Part shown: positions 43,694-51,506 of the stretch, piece after piece
How positions within the stretch are numbered: position 1 is the first letter of the stretch
Layout: every line of letters starts with the position of its first letter
NCBI RefSeq assembly: GCF_002101395.1
Contig: NZ_CP019706.1
Location: 2,418,001 to 2,482,000 of the forward strand
Origin: Pantoea alhagi
GTDB lineage: Bacteria; Pseudomonadota; Gammaproteobacteria; Enterobacterales; Enterobacteriaceae
Length of the DNA stretch: 64,000 nt
Direction: 5' to 3'
Notes under the pieces: model-generated
What the model saw: only the letters and a program-made list of their open reading frames with translations
Database searches by the model: none
Told to the model about the DNA's origin: nothing
Made by a program: the position numbers and the translations under genes

Positions 43694-43718
43694 GCCGCCC
43701 GCCATCAGCGCGGGCGGC
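43694..43718 (+). terminator. Stem-loop after the acyltransferase gene
   Basis: GCCGCCCGC (43694-43702), 7-base loop, GCGGGCGGC (43710-43718) form a very GC-rich 9-bp hairpin 9 bp after the stop. The following TCTCTGCACT is only weakly T-rich, so it may be an imperfect terminator. Confidence 0.5.
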
Positions 43719-43821
43719 TCTCTGCACTCTTCAGTTTGTGCCTTTTCTGGCCACGACATTTGGCGTCACCTCCTTCATCTGCCATAATCTGCGCCCTTAT
43801 TTCTCCTGACGAGAGTGCGTA

Positions 43822-44493
43822 ATGCAGTACCCGATTAATGAAATGTTCCAGACGTTGCAGGGCGAAGGTTTTTATACCGGCGTTCCGGCAATTTTTATCC
43901 GCTTGCAGGGATGCCCGGTTGGCTGCAGCTGGTGCGATACCAAACATACATGGGATAAGCTGGCCGATCGGGAAACCTCGCTGGGCGATATTCTGCTGAA
44001 AACGGTGGAAACCGATGCCTGGGGCGCTGCCGATGCCGATGCGTTATTAAATACCATTAATCAGCAGCAGTGGACGGCGCGCCATGTCGTGATTACCGGC
44101 GGTGAGCCTTGTATTCATGACCTGACGCCGTTAACGGAAGCGTTGCAGCAGGCCGGTTTCAGCTGTCAGATCGAGACCAGCGGAACCTATGCGGTGCGCT
44201 GCACGGCGCAAACCTGGGTAACGGTATCGCCTAAAGTGAATATGCGCGGTGGTTATGATGTGCTGGATCAGGCGCTGGTACGCGCCGATGAGATTAAGCA
44301 TCCGGTGGCGCGTCAGCGCGATATCGATGCGCTGGATCTGCTGCTGGCTCGTCTGAAAGATCAGAAAGCACGCATTATTGCGCTACAGCCGATCAGCCAG
44401 AAAGAGGACGCAACGCGCCTCTGCATTGCGACCTGTATTGCCCGTAACTGGCGTCTCTCCATGCAGACCCATAAATATCTTAATATCGCCTGA
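43822..44493 (+). CDS. queE: 7-carboxy-7-deazaguanine synthase
   Basis: Radical-SAM enzyme that converts 6-carboxytetrahydropterin to 7-carboxy-7-deazaguanine on the way to queuosine. The 223 residues match E. coli QueE. The cluster-binding CxxxCxxC is C31-PVG-C35-SW-C38 in QGCPVGCSWCDTKHTW. The glycine-rich SAM segment ITGGEPCIHDL follows, and VTVSPKVNMRGG lies in the C-terminal half. It converges with queD, which makes its substrate, across a 120-bp gap with a hairpin. Confidence 0.95.
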   Translation: MQYPINEMFQTLQGEGFYTGVPAIFIRLQGCPVGCSWCDTKHTWDKLADRETSLGDILLKTVETDAWGAADADALLNTINQQQWTARHVVITGGEPCIHDLTPLTEALQQAGFSCQIETSGTYAVRCTAQTWVTVSPKVNMRGGYDVLDQALVRADEIKHPVARQRDIDALDLLLARLKDQKARIIALQPISQKEDATRLCIATCIARNWRLSMQTHKYLNIA

Positions 44494-44524
44494 TTTGACG
44501 CCGGACGCGGCTGGCTGAAATGCA

Positions 44525-44556
44525 GCAACCGGTAAGCCAGTGGGCTTTCCGGTTGC
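44525..44556. terminator. Bidirectional stem-loop between queE and queD
   Basis: GCAACCGG-t-AAGCC (44525-44538) pairs with GGCTT-t-CCGGTTGC (44543-44556), a 13-bp stem with one T:T mismatch. It is centrally placed between the convergent genes, so it likely ends transcription from both sides. Confidence 0.55.
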
Positions 44557-44613
44557 CTGTAGAGAAAGGTTGCTGTTAATTGTGCGTTGCGGAAAACGCG
44601 CGTTAAACGGCGC

Positions 44614-44976
44614 TTATTCGCCGCGATATACGCAGCCAGCGGTGCAGGTTTCTTTGATCATCACTGCGCTAAGCAGCGGCACGACCGGTTTCATCTGTTG
44701 CCAAATCCACTGCGCCAGCACTTCGCTGGTGGGATTTTCCAGGCCTGCAATATCGTTCAGATAATAGTGATCCAGACGATCGTATACCGGTTTAAAAGCG
44801 GCCTTCAGCTCGGCGAAATCCATAATCCAGCCGGTATAAGGGTCGACATCGCCGGTGATTTCAAGACGCACCAGGAATGAGTGACCGTGCAAACGCCCAC
44901 ACTTATGGCCTTCAGGCACATGCGGCAGACGATGAGCGGCTTCGAACTGGAAATCTTTAAAAAGCGTAGTTGCCAT
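44614..44976 (-). CDS. queD: 6-carboxy-5,6,7,8-tetrahydropterin synthase
   Basis: QueD converts 7,8-dihydroneopterin triphosphate to 6-carboxytetrahydropterin, the first committed step of queuosine synthesis. The 120-residue PTPS-fold protein has zinc histidines in FEAAHRLPH and LHGHSF, the catalytic cysteine just before them (KCGRLHGHS), and the late NPTSEVLAQWIW and KETCTAGCVY motifs. It is divergent from cysJ across 305 bp. Confidence 0.95.
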   Translation of the reverse strand: MATTLFKDFQFEAAHRLPHVPEGHKCGRLHGHSFLVRLEITGDVDPYTGWIMDFAELKAAFKPVYDRLDHYYLNDIAGLENPTSEVLAQWIWQQMKPVVPLLSAVMIKETCTAGCVYRGE

Positions 44977-45281
44977 AATCGGTATCTCAGTTGTTGCAAA
45001 AACCGGCGAAGTCTACCGGAAAAACAGTTTTTTCGCATCCGTTTCCCCCGCTACCGTGACTTTTAACGCTGCTCAATAAATGCGCTCCGATTAAATCTTT
45101 GATAAGTAAGCTCTTTAATAAGAAGCTAAAGCGTTAAGCTTTATCACCAAAAGCGTTTAGGCGTTTTGGTTATTTATTATTTCTAACCCTTATTTACCGG
45201 TTAATATGCGACTCGGTAACCTCTACGCTATCTTCCGTCTCTGAACGGTTTGGCATCACTGATACTGGAATCATCAAGGCA
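44977..45281. promoter_or_regulatory. queD-cysJ divergent control region (305 bp)
   Basis: No gene is seen. The stretch must contain the queD promoter and the CysB-dependent cysJIH promoter. Around 45145-45175 there is an imperfect palindrome, CCAAAA-g-CG TTTAGG CG-TTTTGG, preceded by AAAGC..GCTTT, in an AT-rich segment that would suit a CysB activation site. CysB sites are too degenerate to assign by eye. Confidence 0.5.
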
Positions 45282-47096
45282 ATGACGACTCAGGCTCCCC
45301 CAGGTTCTTTGCTCCCGCTTCAGCCGGAGCAACTCGCCCGCTTGCAGGCGGCGACCCAAGGTTTATCAACGACGCAGCTGGCATGGATTTCTGGCTATTT
45401 CTGGGGGGTGGTTAACCAGTCGCCCGGTGCTGTTGCCGCCGTGCAGAGCGCGCCCGCGCCCGCCGCAGAGACACCGGCCATTACGCTGCTCTCCGCTTCG
45501 CAAACCGGCAATGCGCGCCGTGTCGCTGAGCAGCTGCGTGATGATTTACTGGCAGCGAAACTGAATGTGAAGCTGGTGAATGCCGGTGATTATAAGTTCA
45601 AACAGATCGCTCAGGAAAAACTGCTGGTGGTGGTGACCTCTACGCAGGGCGAAGGCGATCCGCCGGAAGAGGCGGTTGCGCTGCATAAATATCTGATGTC
45701 CAAAAAGGCACCGAAGCTGACGGAGACCGCGTTTGCAGTGTTTGGCCTGGGCGACACGTCATATGAGTTTTTCAGCAAGGCCGGGAAAGATTTCGATACC
45801 AGGCTGGCTGAGCTGGGCGCGGAACGGCTGCTCGATCGCGTTGATGCTGATGTGGAATTTGCTGCTGATGCGGAAAAGTGGCGTAAAGAGATCGTTGCGC
45901 TGCTGCAAAAGCGCGTTCCCACCGACACGCCGGCGCAGGCCGTTGCTACCGCCAGCGGCACCTATAATGAAGTTTTCACCACGCCCTATACGCGTGACGA
46001 GCCGCTGGTCGCCACGCTTTCGGTTAACCAGAAAATTACCGGCCGTGGCTCCGATAAAGATGTGCGTCATATTGAAATCAATTTAGGCGATGCCGGGCTG
46101 CGCTATCAGCCGGGCGACGCGCTTGGCGTCTGGTATGAAAATGATCCGGCGCTGGTAAAAGAGCTGACTGAGCTGTTATGGCTGCGCGGCGATGAAATCG
46201 TTGAGGTGAAAGGGCAAAGCCTGCCGCTCTCACAGGCGTTGCAGCAGCATTTTGAGCTGACGGTTAACACGCCGCAAATCGTTGAGCAGTACGCCAAACT
46301 GGTACGCAACGAAAAGCTGCTGGCGCTGGCGGCGGATAAGGCCCAGCTGCAGCATTATGCGCAAACCGTACCGATTGTGGATATGGCGCGCCAGGCGCCC
46401 GGCGAGCTGAACCCGGAGCAGCTGCTGTCGCTGTTGCGTCCGCTGACGCCGCGCCTCTATTCCATCGCCTCTTCACAGGCTGAGACGGAAAACGAAGTGC
46501 ATATCACCGTTGGCGCGGTGCGTTATGAAATTGATGGTCGTCCACGTGCGGGCGGCGCTTCCAGCTATCTGGCCGACAGGCTGGAGGAAGAGGGAGAAGT
46601 GCGGGTGTTTATCGAGCATAACGATAACTTCCGCCTGCCTGCCGATCCTGATGCGCCGGTGATTATGATTGGGCCGGGTACCGGGATCGCGCCGTTCCGC
46701 GCCTTTATGCAGCAGCGTGAAAACGACGGTGCCAGCGGGAAGAACTGGCTGTTCTTCGGCAATCCGCATTTCACCGAAGATTTTCTTTATCAGGTGGAAT
46801 GGCAGCGCTATGTCAAAGAGGGGCTGCTGACCCATATTGATTTAGCCTGGTCGCGCGACCAGCAGCATAAAATTTATGTTCAGGACAAAATCCGCGAAAA
46901 AGGTGCGGAAGTGTGGCGCTGGCTACAGGAAGGCGCGCATATTTATGTCTGCGGCGATGCCAACCGTATGGCAAAAGACGTTGAGCAGGCGTTACTGGAA
47001 GTGGTAGCCGGGCAGGGCGGAATGGACCTTGAGTCGGCTGATGAATTTTTAAGTGAGCTGCGCATTGAGCGCCGTTATCAGCGAGATGTTTACTAA
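45282..47096 (+). CDS. cysJ: Sulfite reductase (NADPH) flavoprotein alpha-component
   Basis: CysJ passes electrons from NADPH through FAD and FMN to CysI in assimilatory sulfite reduction. The 604-residue protein has an FMN flavodoxin domain (LLSASQTGNARRVAEQL near residue 66-82, TSTQGEGDPPEEAV), then a FAD domain (PRLYSIASSQAE) and a C-terminal NADPH domain (IGPGTGIAPFRAFMQ, YVCGDANRMAKDV), ending in the conserved tail ERRYQRDVY. Its TAA overlaps the cysI ATG (TAATG), coupling translation. Confidence 0.97.
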   Translation: MTTQAPPGSLLPLQPEQLARLQAATQGLSTTQLAWISGYFWGVVNQSPGAVAAVQSAPAPAAETPAITLLSASQTGNARRVAEQLRDDLLAAKLNVKLVNAGDYKFKQIAQEKLLVVVTSTQGEGDPPEEAVALHKYLMSKKAPKLTETAFAVFGLGDTSYEFFSKAGKDFDTRLAELGAERLLDRVDADVEFAADAEKWRKEIVALLQKRVPTDTPAQAVATASGTYNEVFTTPYTRDEPLVATLSVNQKITGRGSDKDVRHIEINLGDAGLRYQPGDALGVWYENDPALVKELTELLWLRGDEIVEVKGQSLPLSQALQQHFELTVNTPQIVEQYAKLVRNEKLLALAADKAQLQHYAQTVPIVDMARQAPGELNPEQLLSLLRPLTPRLYSIASSQAETENEVHITVGAVRYEIDGRPRAGGASSYLADRLEEEGEVRVFIEHNDNFRLPADPDAPVIMIGPGTGIAPFRAFMQQRENDGASGKNWLFFGNPHFTEDFLYQVEWQRYVKEGLLTHIDLAWSRDQQHKIYVQDKIREKGAEVWRWLQEGAHIYVCGDANRMAKDVEQALLEVVAGQGGMDLESADEFLSELRIERRYQRDVY

Positions 47097-48808
47097 TGAG
47101 TGAAAAACACCCAGGACCGCTGGTCGTCGAAGGAAAACTCTCCGATGCGGAGCGCATGAAAAAAGAGAGCAATTTTCTGCGCGGGACGATTGCCGAAGAT
47201 TTACAAAATGGCCTGACCGGCGGCTTTAGCGGCGATAACTTTCTGCTGATCCGTTTTCATGGTATGTATCAGCAGGATGACCGCGATATTCGCGCCGAAC
47301 GCGCCGAGCAGAAGCTGGAGCCGCGTCACGCAATGATGCTGCGCTGCCGTTTACCGGGCGGCATCATTACGCCGAAGCAGTGGCTGGCGATTGAGAAGTT
47401 CGCGACGGAAAACACACTATACGGCAGCGTCCGTCTGACGAACCGCCAGACTTTCCAGTTTCACGGCATTCTGAAAAAGAATGTGAAACCGGCGCATCAG
47501 ATGCTGCACGAAGTGGGGCTGGACGCGATCGGCACGGCGAACGATATGAACCGCAACGTGCTGTGCAGCTCTAACCCGGTGGAGTCTGAACTGCATCAGG
47601 AAGCGTATGAGTGGGCGAAGAAAATTTCCGAGCATCTGCTGCCGCGTACCCGTGCTTATGCCGAGATCTGGCTGGACGAGAAAAAGGTCGCCACTACCGA
47701 AGAGGAGCCGATCCTCAGCGCAACCTATTTGCCGCGTAAGTTTAAAACCACCGTTGTGGTGCCGCCGCATAACGATGTCGATCTGCACGCGAACGACCTG
47801 AACTTTGTCGCCATCGCCGAGAACGGCAAGCTGGTAGGCTTTAACCTGCTGGTAGGTGGCGGTTTGTCCATCGAGCACGGCAATAAAGAGACTTACGCCC
47901 GTACCGCCAGCGAGTTTGGTTATCTGCCGCTGGATAAAACGCTGGCGGTTGCCGAAGCGGTAGTAACGACGCAGCGCGACTGGGGCAATCGTACCAATCG
48001 TAAGAATGCCAAGACCAAATATACCCTTGAGCGTGTTGGCGTTGAGACGTTTAAAGCAGAAGTGGAGCGTCGGGCCGGGATCACTTTTGAGCCGATCCGT
48101 CCTTATGAGTTCACCACGCGTGGCGATCGCTTTGGCTGGGTGAAGGGAATCGATAATAAGTGGCATTTAACGCTGTTTATTGAAAATGGCCGTCTGCTTG
48201 ATTATCCGGGGCGTCCGTTGAAGAGCGGCATTGCGGAGATTGCCAAAATTCATCAGGGCGATTTCCGTTTGACTGCCAATCAGAATTTGATTGTGGCGGG
48301 CGTACCGGAAAGCGAGAAGGCACGCATTGAGGAGATTGCTCGCTCACATGCATTAATGGAGAACGTGACCGCGCAGCGTGAAAACTCAATGGCCTGCGTG
48401 TCGTTTCCGACCTGCCCGCTGGCGATGGCGGAAGCGGAGCGTTTTCTGCCTGCCTTTGTGACGCGTGTGGAAGAGATTATGTCAAAGCACGGCGTCGGCA
48501 ATGAGCATATCGTGTTGCGCGTGACCGGTTGTCCGAACGGCTGCGGGCGCGCCATGCTGGCGGAGTTGGGGCTGGTAGGTAAAGCGCCGGGTCGTTATAA
48601 CCTGCATCTTGGCGGCAACCGCAGCGGCACACGTATTCCGCGCATGTATCGTGAAAATATCACTGAAGATGAGATTCTGGCGCATATCGATGAGCTGGTA
48701 GGCCGTTGGGCGCAAGAGCGCACGCCGGGCGAAGGCTTTGGGGATTTCACCATTCGCGCCGGTGTTGTCAAACCGGTGGTCGATCCAGCCCGGGATTTCT
48801 GGGAATAA
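47096..48808 (+). CDS. cysI: Sulfite reductase (NADPH) hemoprotein beta-component
   Basis: CysI carries the coupled siroheme and 4Fe-4S centre that reduces sulfite to sulfide with six electrons. The 570 residues match E. coli. Cluster cysteines are visible in ACVSFPTCPLAMAEAE and VTGCPNGCGRAMLAELG, and the siroheme-binding arginine motifs in GSVRLTNRQTFQFHG. Its siroheme is supplied by CysG, encoded at 51.5 kb. It starts on the cysJ stop and is followed by cysH 11 bp downstream. Confidence 0.98.
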   Translation: MSEKHPGPLVVEGKLSDAERMKKESNFLRGTIAEDLQNGLTGGFSGDNFLLIRFHGMYQQDDRDIRAERAEQKLEPRHAMMLRCRLPGGIITPKQWLAIEKFATENTLYGSVRLTNRQTFQFHGILKKNVKPAHQMLHEVGLDAIGTANDMNRNVLCSSNPVESELHQEAYEWAKKISEHLLPRTRAYAEIWLDEKKVATTEEEPILSATYLPRKFKTTVVVPPHNDVDLHANDLNFVAIAENGKLVGFNLLVGGGLSIEHGNKETYARTASEFGYLPLDKTLAVAEAVVTTQRDWGNRTNRKNAKTKYTLERVGVETFKAEVERRAGITFEPIRPYEFTTRGDRFGWVKGIDNKWHLTLFIENGRLLDYPGRPLKSGIAEIAKIHQGDFRLTANQNLIVAGVPESEKARIEEIARSHALMENVTAQRENSMACVSFPTCPLAMAEAERFLPAFVTRVEEIMSKHGVGNEHIVLRVTGCPNGCGRAMLAELGLVGKAPGRYNLHLGGNRSGTRIPRMYRENITEDEILAHIDELVGRWAQERTPGEGFGDFTIRAGVVKPVVDPARDFWE

Positions 48809-48819
48809 CGGAGGGGATG

Positions 48820-49551
48820 ATGTCTGTACTCGATCTTGCAGCACTGAATGAGTTACCGAAAGTTGAGCGCATCATGGCGCTGGCTGAGGTAAATACGCAG
48901 CTGGAAGCGCTGTCCGCCGAGGATCGCGTGATCTGGGCGCTGGAAAACCTGCCGGGTGAGTTTGTTCTCTCTTCCAGCTTTGGTATTCAGGCGGCTGTAT
49001 CGCTGCATCTGGTTACGCGCCAGAAGCCAGACATCCCGGTGATCCTGACCGATACCGGCTATCTGTTCCCGGAGACGTACCGTTTTATTGATGAGCTGAC
49101 GGAGAAGCTGGATCTGAACCTGAAGATATTTCGTGCGGAGCAGTCGCCGGCGTGGCAGGAAGCGCGTTACGGTAAGCTGTGGGAGCAGGGCGTGGAAGGG
49201 ATTGAGCGCTATAACGAGATCAATAAGGTTGAGCCGATGAATCGTGCGTTACAGACGCTCGGTGCACAGAGCTGGTTTGCCGGTTTGCGTCGCGATCAGT
49301 CCGGCAGCCGTGCAAATTTGCCGGTGCTGGCGATCCAGCGTGGCGTATTTAAAGTGTTGCCAATCATCGACTGGGATAACCGTCAGGTTTATCAATATTT
49401 GCAGCAGCACGGTTTGGGCTATCACCCGCTATGGGATGAAGGCTATTTGTCCGTGGGCGATACGCATACCACGCGCAAGTGGGAGCCGGGCATGGCCGAG
49501 GAGGAGACGCGTTTCTTCGGTTTAAAACGTGAATGCGGGCTGCATGAGTAA
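48820..49551 (+). CDS. cysH: Phosphoadenosine phosphosulfate (PAPS) reductase
   Basis: Reduces PAPS to sulfite with thioredoxin. The 243-residue protein has the PP-loop-like LSSSFGIQAAVSLHL, DTGYLFPETYRF, FAGLRRDQSGSR, and the catalytic cysteine in the C-terminal KRECGLHE. I start at ATG 48820 (MSVLDLAALNELPKVERI), as E. coli CysH aligns there and GGAGG lies 5 bases upstream. An adjacent ATG at 48817 and a long frame back to 48706 inside cysI are less likely. Last gene of cysJIH, with a terminator 23 bp on. Confidence 0.96.
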   Translation: MSVLDLAALNELPKVERIMALAEVNTQLEALSAEDRVIWALENLPGEFVLSSSFGIQAAVSLHLVTRQKPDIPVILTDTGYLFPETYRFIDELTEKLDLNLKIFRAEQSPAWQEARYGKLWEQGVEGIERYNEINKVEPMNRALQTLGAQSWFAGLRRDQSGSRANLPVLAIQRGVFKVLPIIDWDNRQVYQYLQQHGLGYHPLWDEGYLSVGDTHTTRKWEPGMAEEETRFFGLKRECGLHE

Positions 49552-49573
49552 GTTTGTGCAGCGAATTTAAGAG

Positions 49574-49598
49574 AAAGGCGGCTGAAAGGCCGCCTTTT
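49574..49598 (+). terminator. Terminator of cysJIH
   Basis: AAAGGCGGC (49574-49582), loop TGAAAG, GCCGCCTTT (49589-49597) and a following T then GTTTT make a good rho-independent terminator just after cysH. Confidence 0.8.
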
Positions 49599-49605
49599 GT
49601 TTTCA

Positions 49606-49863
49606 GGAGGCTTTACTCCGGCCCCATTCGCCGCTTCCCCGAGCATCGACGTTGTCTGTTTGCCTCTGGCTTAGTTTCTGTGGAGCAGCGGCGGTTTGGC
49701 GCTGGCTGCGATCCGGCACAAGGTTCAGCGGCGGACGGGGCGCTCCGTAAAGACGTCGTGAACCCATCCCTGGGGACTCCGCCGCGTCATCCCTGACGCG
49801 GAGGCTTTACTCCGGCCCCGTCTGCCGCTTCCCTGTGCATCAGTGTTGTCTGTTTGCCGCTGG
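49606..49863. repeat. Imperfect 64-bp direct repeat with a palindromic element between cysH and the YciI-like gene
   Basis: The 380-bp gap 49552-49931 has no convincing gene. The segment at 49606-49669 recurs at 49800-49863. The first 20 bases (GGAGGCTTTACTCCGGCCCC) are identical, and 55 of 64 positions agree overall. Just before the second copy, CCGCGTCA-TCCC-TGACGCGG (49782-49801) is a perfect 8-bp-stem hairpin, preceded by GTGAACCCATCCCTGGGGACTCC in two parts of 49759-49780. This looks like a dispersed intergenic repeat of the kind found in enterobacterial genomes; which family cannot be decided by eye. Confidence 0.7.
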
Positions 49864-49931
49864 TTTTGCTTTAAATGCACCGGCACGGAGCCTGCTTCAG
49901 ACAGAACAGCCGCGCGCATTCCTGCTAACGC

Positions 49932-50216
49932 TTAACCCTCAGCCAGCGCCTTTAACGCTTCTGAGGTCAGCGAAATATTCACCTTAATCACCTCATAATG
50001 CGCCACTGCTACAAAAGGATCTTCCGCCAGAATCGTATCCAGACGATCGCGATCGATATCCTTCGCCATAATCACCCCGCCGCTGCGCGGATCCTTACGG
50101 CCTGCGGCAATAAAAACCTCAGCAGCAAAATAACGTTTCAGCCAGTCAACATGCGCTTCGGTCAGGGCCTCAACCTCTTCAATCGGGCGATGGTAGCTCA
50201 GATTAATAATGTACAT
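49932..50216 (-). CDS. YciI-like protein (YCII-domain family)
   Basis: 94-residue single-domain protein with the ferredoxin-like YCII fold: MYIINLSYHRPIEEVEALTEAH at the N-terminus, then FIAAGRKDPRSGGVIMAK and EDPFVAVAHYEVIKV. The family's biochemical role is unclear, though conserved His and Asp residues suggest an enzyme. Its start ATG (50216) overlaps the final base of the upstream iap-like stop, so the two are co-transcribed. E. coli does not have this gene next to iap. Confidence 0.85.
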   Translation of the reverse strand: MYIINLSYHRPIEEVEALTEAHVDWLKRYFAAEVFIAAGRKDPRSGGVIMAKDIDRDRLDTILAEDPFVAVAHYEVIKVNISLTSEALKALAEG

Positions 50217-51250
50217 TATGACTCCTTATTGGTAGCAGGTGGATTAGCCAGCTCGTTAATCAAAGGAAACAGAATCCGCACGCTATCGCGCGCTCGCGCG
50301 CTGATGCGTCCAGGTAACCATCGATCAAGATAATTCAAATTATCCCGCGCGGTCTGATGATGACTGATGCCCTGCGGAAAATGGCGTGACATGTTCCGCT
50401 GCTGCGTCCCGTCTTTCTTGCCTAAATCCCAGTTTGCAGCACGCACCGTCAGCAACGGAAAACCCGCAGCATCAAAAGCGTTAGGCAGTGGATAAGGCGC
50501 GCTATGGGCTGGACGCGTGGCGGCGTTAATACCGTAACGATGAGCAATATCCAGCGCCCGATCGCGCGTCTGTTTGATCACCGCCGAGGCGGTATTTTTC
50601 CCGCTGTTAAAATAGAGTCGGTCGCCGACAATTAAACTATCAAGGTCGATCACTAACAGCGTATTCTTGCGATCGTTCGCCTTCATCCTGGCGATATAGG
50701 CATCCATGCCGTGTAAATCATCCTGATGAGCGCTGAGCGCCACAAAACGCACGCCATAATGCAGCGGCTTATGACTAAGCTGCTGCGCCAGCTCCAGCAT
50801 CACGCCAAGCCCGGATGCGTTATCATCCACCCCCTGAAGACGCAGCCCACCGATATCCTTCCCGGTTTCCTCTTCACTCACTGGTCGCCAGGTATCCAGG
50901 TGCGCAATCACTAAAATCTCCTGCGGCACCTCTCCGGCACGCGCAGCAATCACCGACGTGGCGGTAAGATTGCGCCAGTGCGTCTTACCACTATTATCGC
51001 GCCACGGGGCCCGGGTTTTAAAATCGCGCTTATCGCTCTTATAACCCATCTCTTCAAACTGTTGCTGAAGATAGTTGGCGGTCAACAGCTCTGCCGGACT
51101 ACCTGCCATGCGGCCAGGGAACCAGGTGGCGATATGACGTAATTGCTGCTCTGCAAACTGGCCGGGAACCGGGGTGCTGGCGCTAACCGGCAAACTGATG
51201 CCGCAGCTGAGCAACGCGGCCAGCGCGCTCAGGCGGAGCAAGGAAAACAT
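50216..51250 (-). CDS. iap: Iap-like M28-family periplasmic aminopeptidase with altered active site
   Basis: Homologue of E. coli Iap, the periplasmic aminopeptidase that trims the N-terminal Arg of alkaline phosphatase. Starting at ATG 51250 (AAGGA 7 bases upstream) gives 344 residues and a signal peptide (MFSLLRLSALAALL...PVSA, cleavage before STP). M28 ligands His117/Asp119 (IAHLDTW), the bridging Asp (GVDDNASG), Asp (IDLDSLIVGD) and a late His (ISHHQTARDN) are kept. The catalytic Glu-Glu (SGEEEG in E. coli) is replaced by His175-Gln176 in LSAHQDDLHG, and the GCCND loop is missing. Activity is therefore doubtful. An alternative ATG at 51271 adds seven residues. Confidence 0.82.
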   Translation of the reverse strand: MFSLLRLSALAALLSCGISLPVSASTPVPGQFAEQQLRHIATWFPGRMAGSPAELLTANYLQQQFEEMGYKSDKRDFKTRAPWRDNSGKTHWRNLTATSVIAARAGEVPQEILVIAHLDTWRPVSEEETGKDIGGLRLQGVDDNASGLGVMLELAQQLSHKPLHYGVRFVALSAHQDDLHGMDAYIARMKANDRKNTLLVIDLDSLIVGDRLYFNSGKNTASAVIKQTRDRALDIAHRYGINAATRPAHSAPYPLPNAFDAAGFPLLTVRAANWDLGKKDGTQQRNMSRHFPQGISHHQTARDNLNYLDRWLPGRISARARDSVRILFPLINELANPPATNKES

Positions 51251-51506
51251 ACCATAGTCCTTAGACGTCATCCGATGACGCAGAAACGAAATAATTTTGC
51301 TTCGATAGTATGAAATTGTGATGCAGATTGCACAATTTCAATTGCTCTTAAATACCCGAAATATCATCTGTTAAGCACCTTTTATGCAAAGCTATGCCAT
51401 GCCTATATTCCATTCGGTAACTACTCATTCCAATTCGTAATTTCATCTGCCTGAAGCTGCAGTCGTATAGTCGCGTTAACTTTTTGTTATTCAATATAAG
51501 GTCGAC

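Noticed and set aside
49554..49796. 80-codon frame after cysH
   Set aside because: It crosses the cysH terminator and the repeat element, and the product is Arg/Pro-rich and unlike any family.
51251..51506. Possible CRISPR array near iap/cys genes
   Set aside because: This is where E. coli carries CRISPR arrays, but no regularly spaced repeats are present on either strand.
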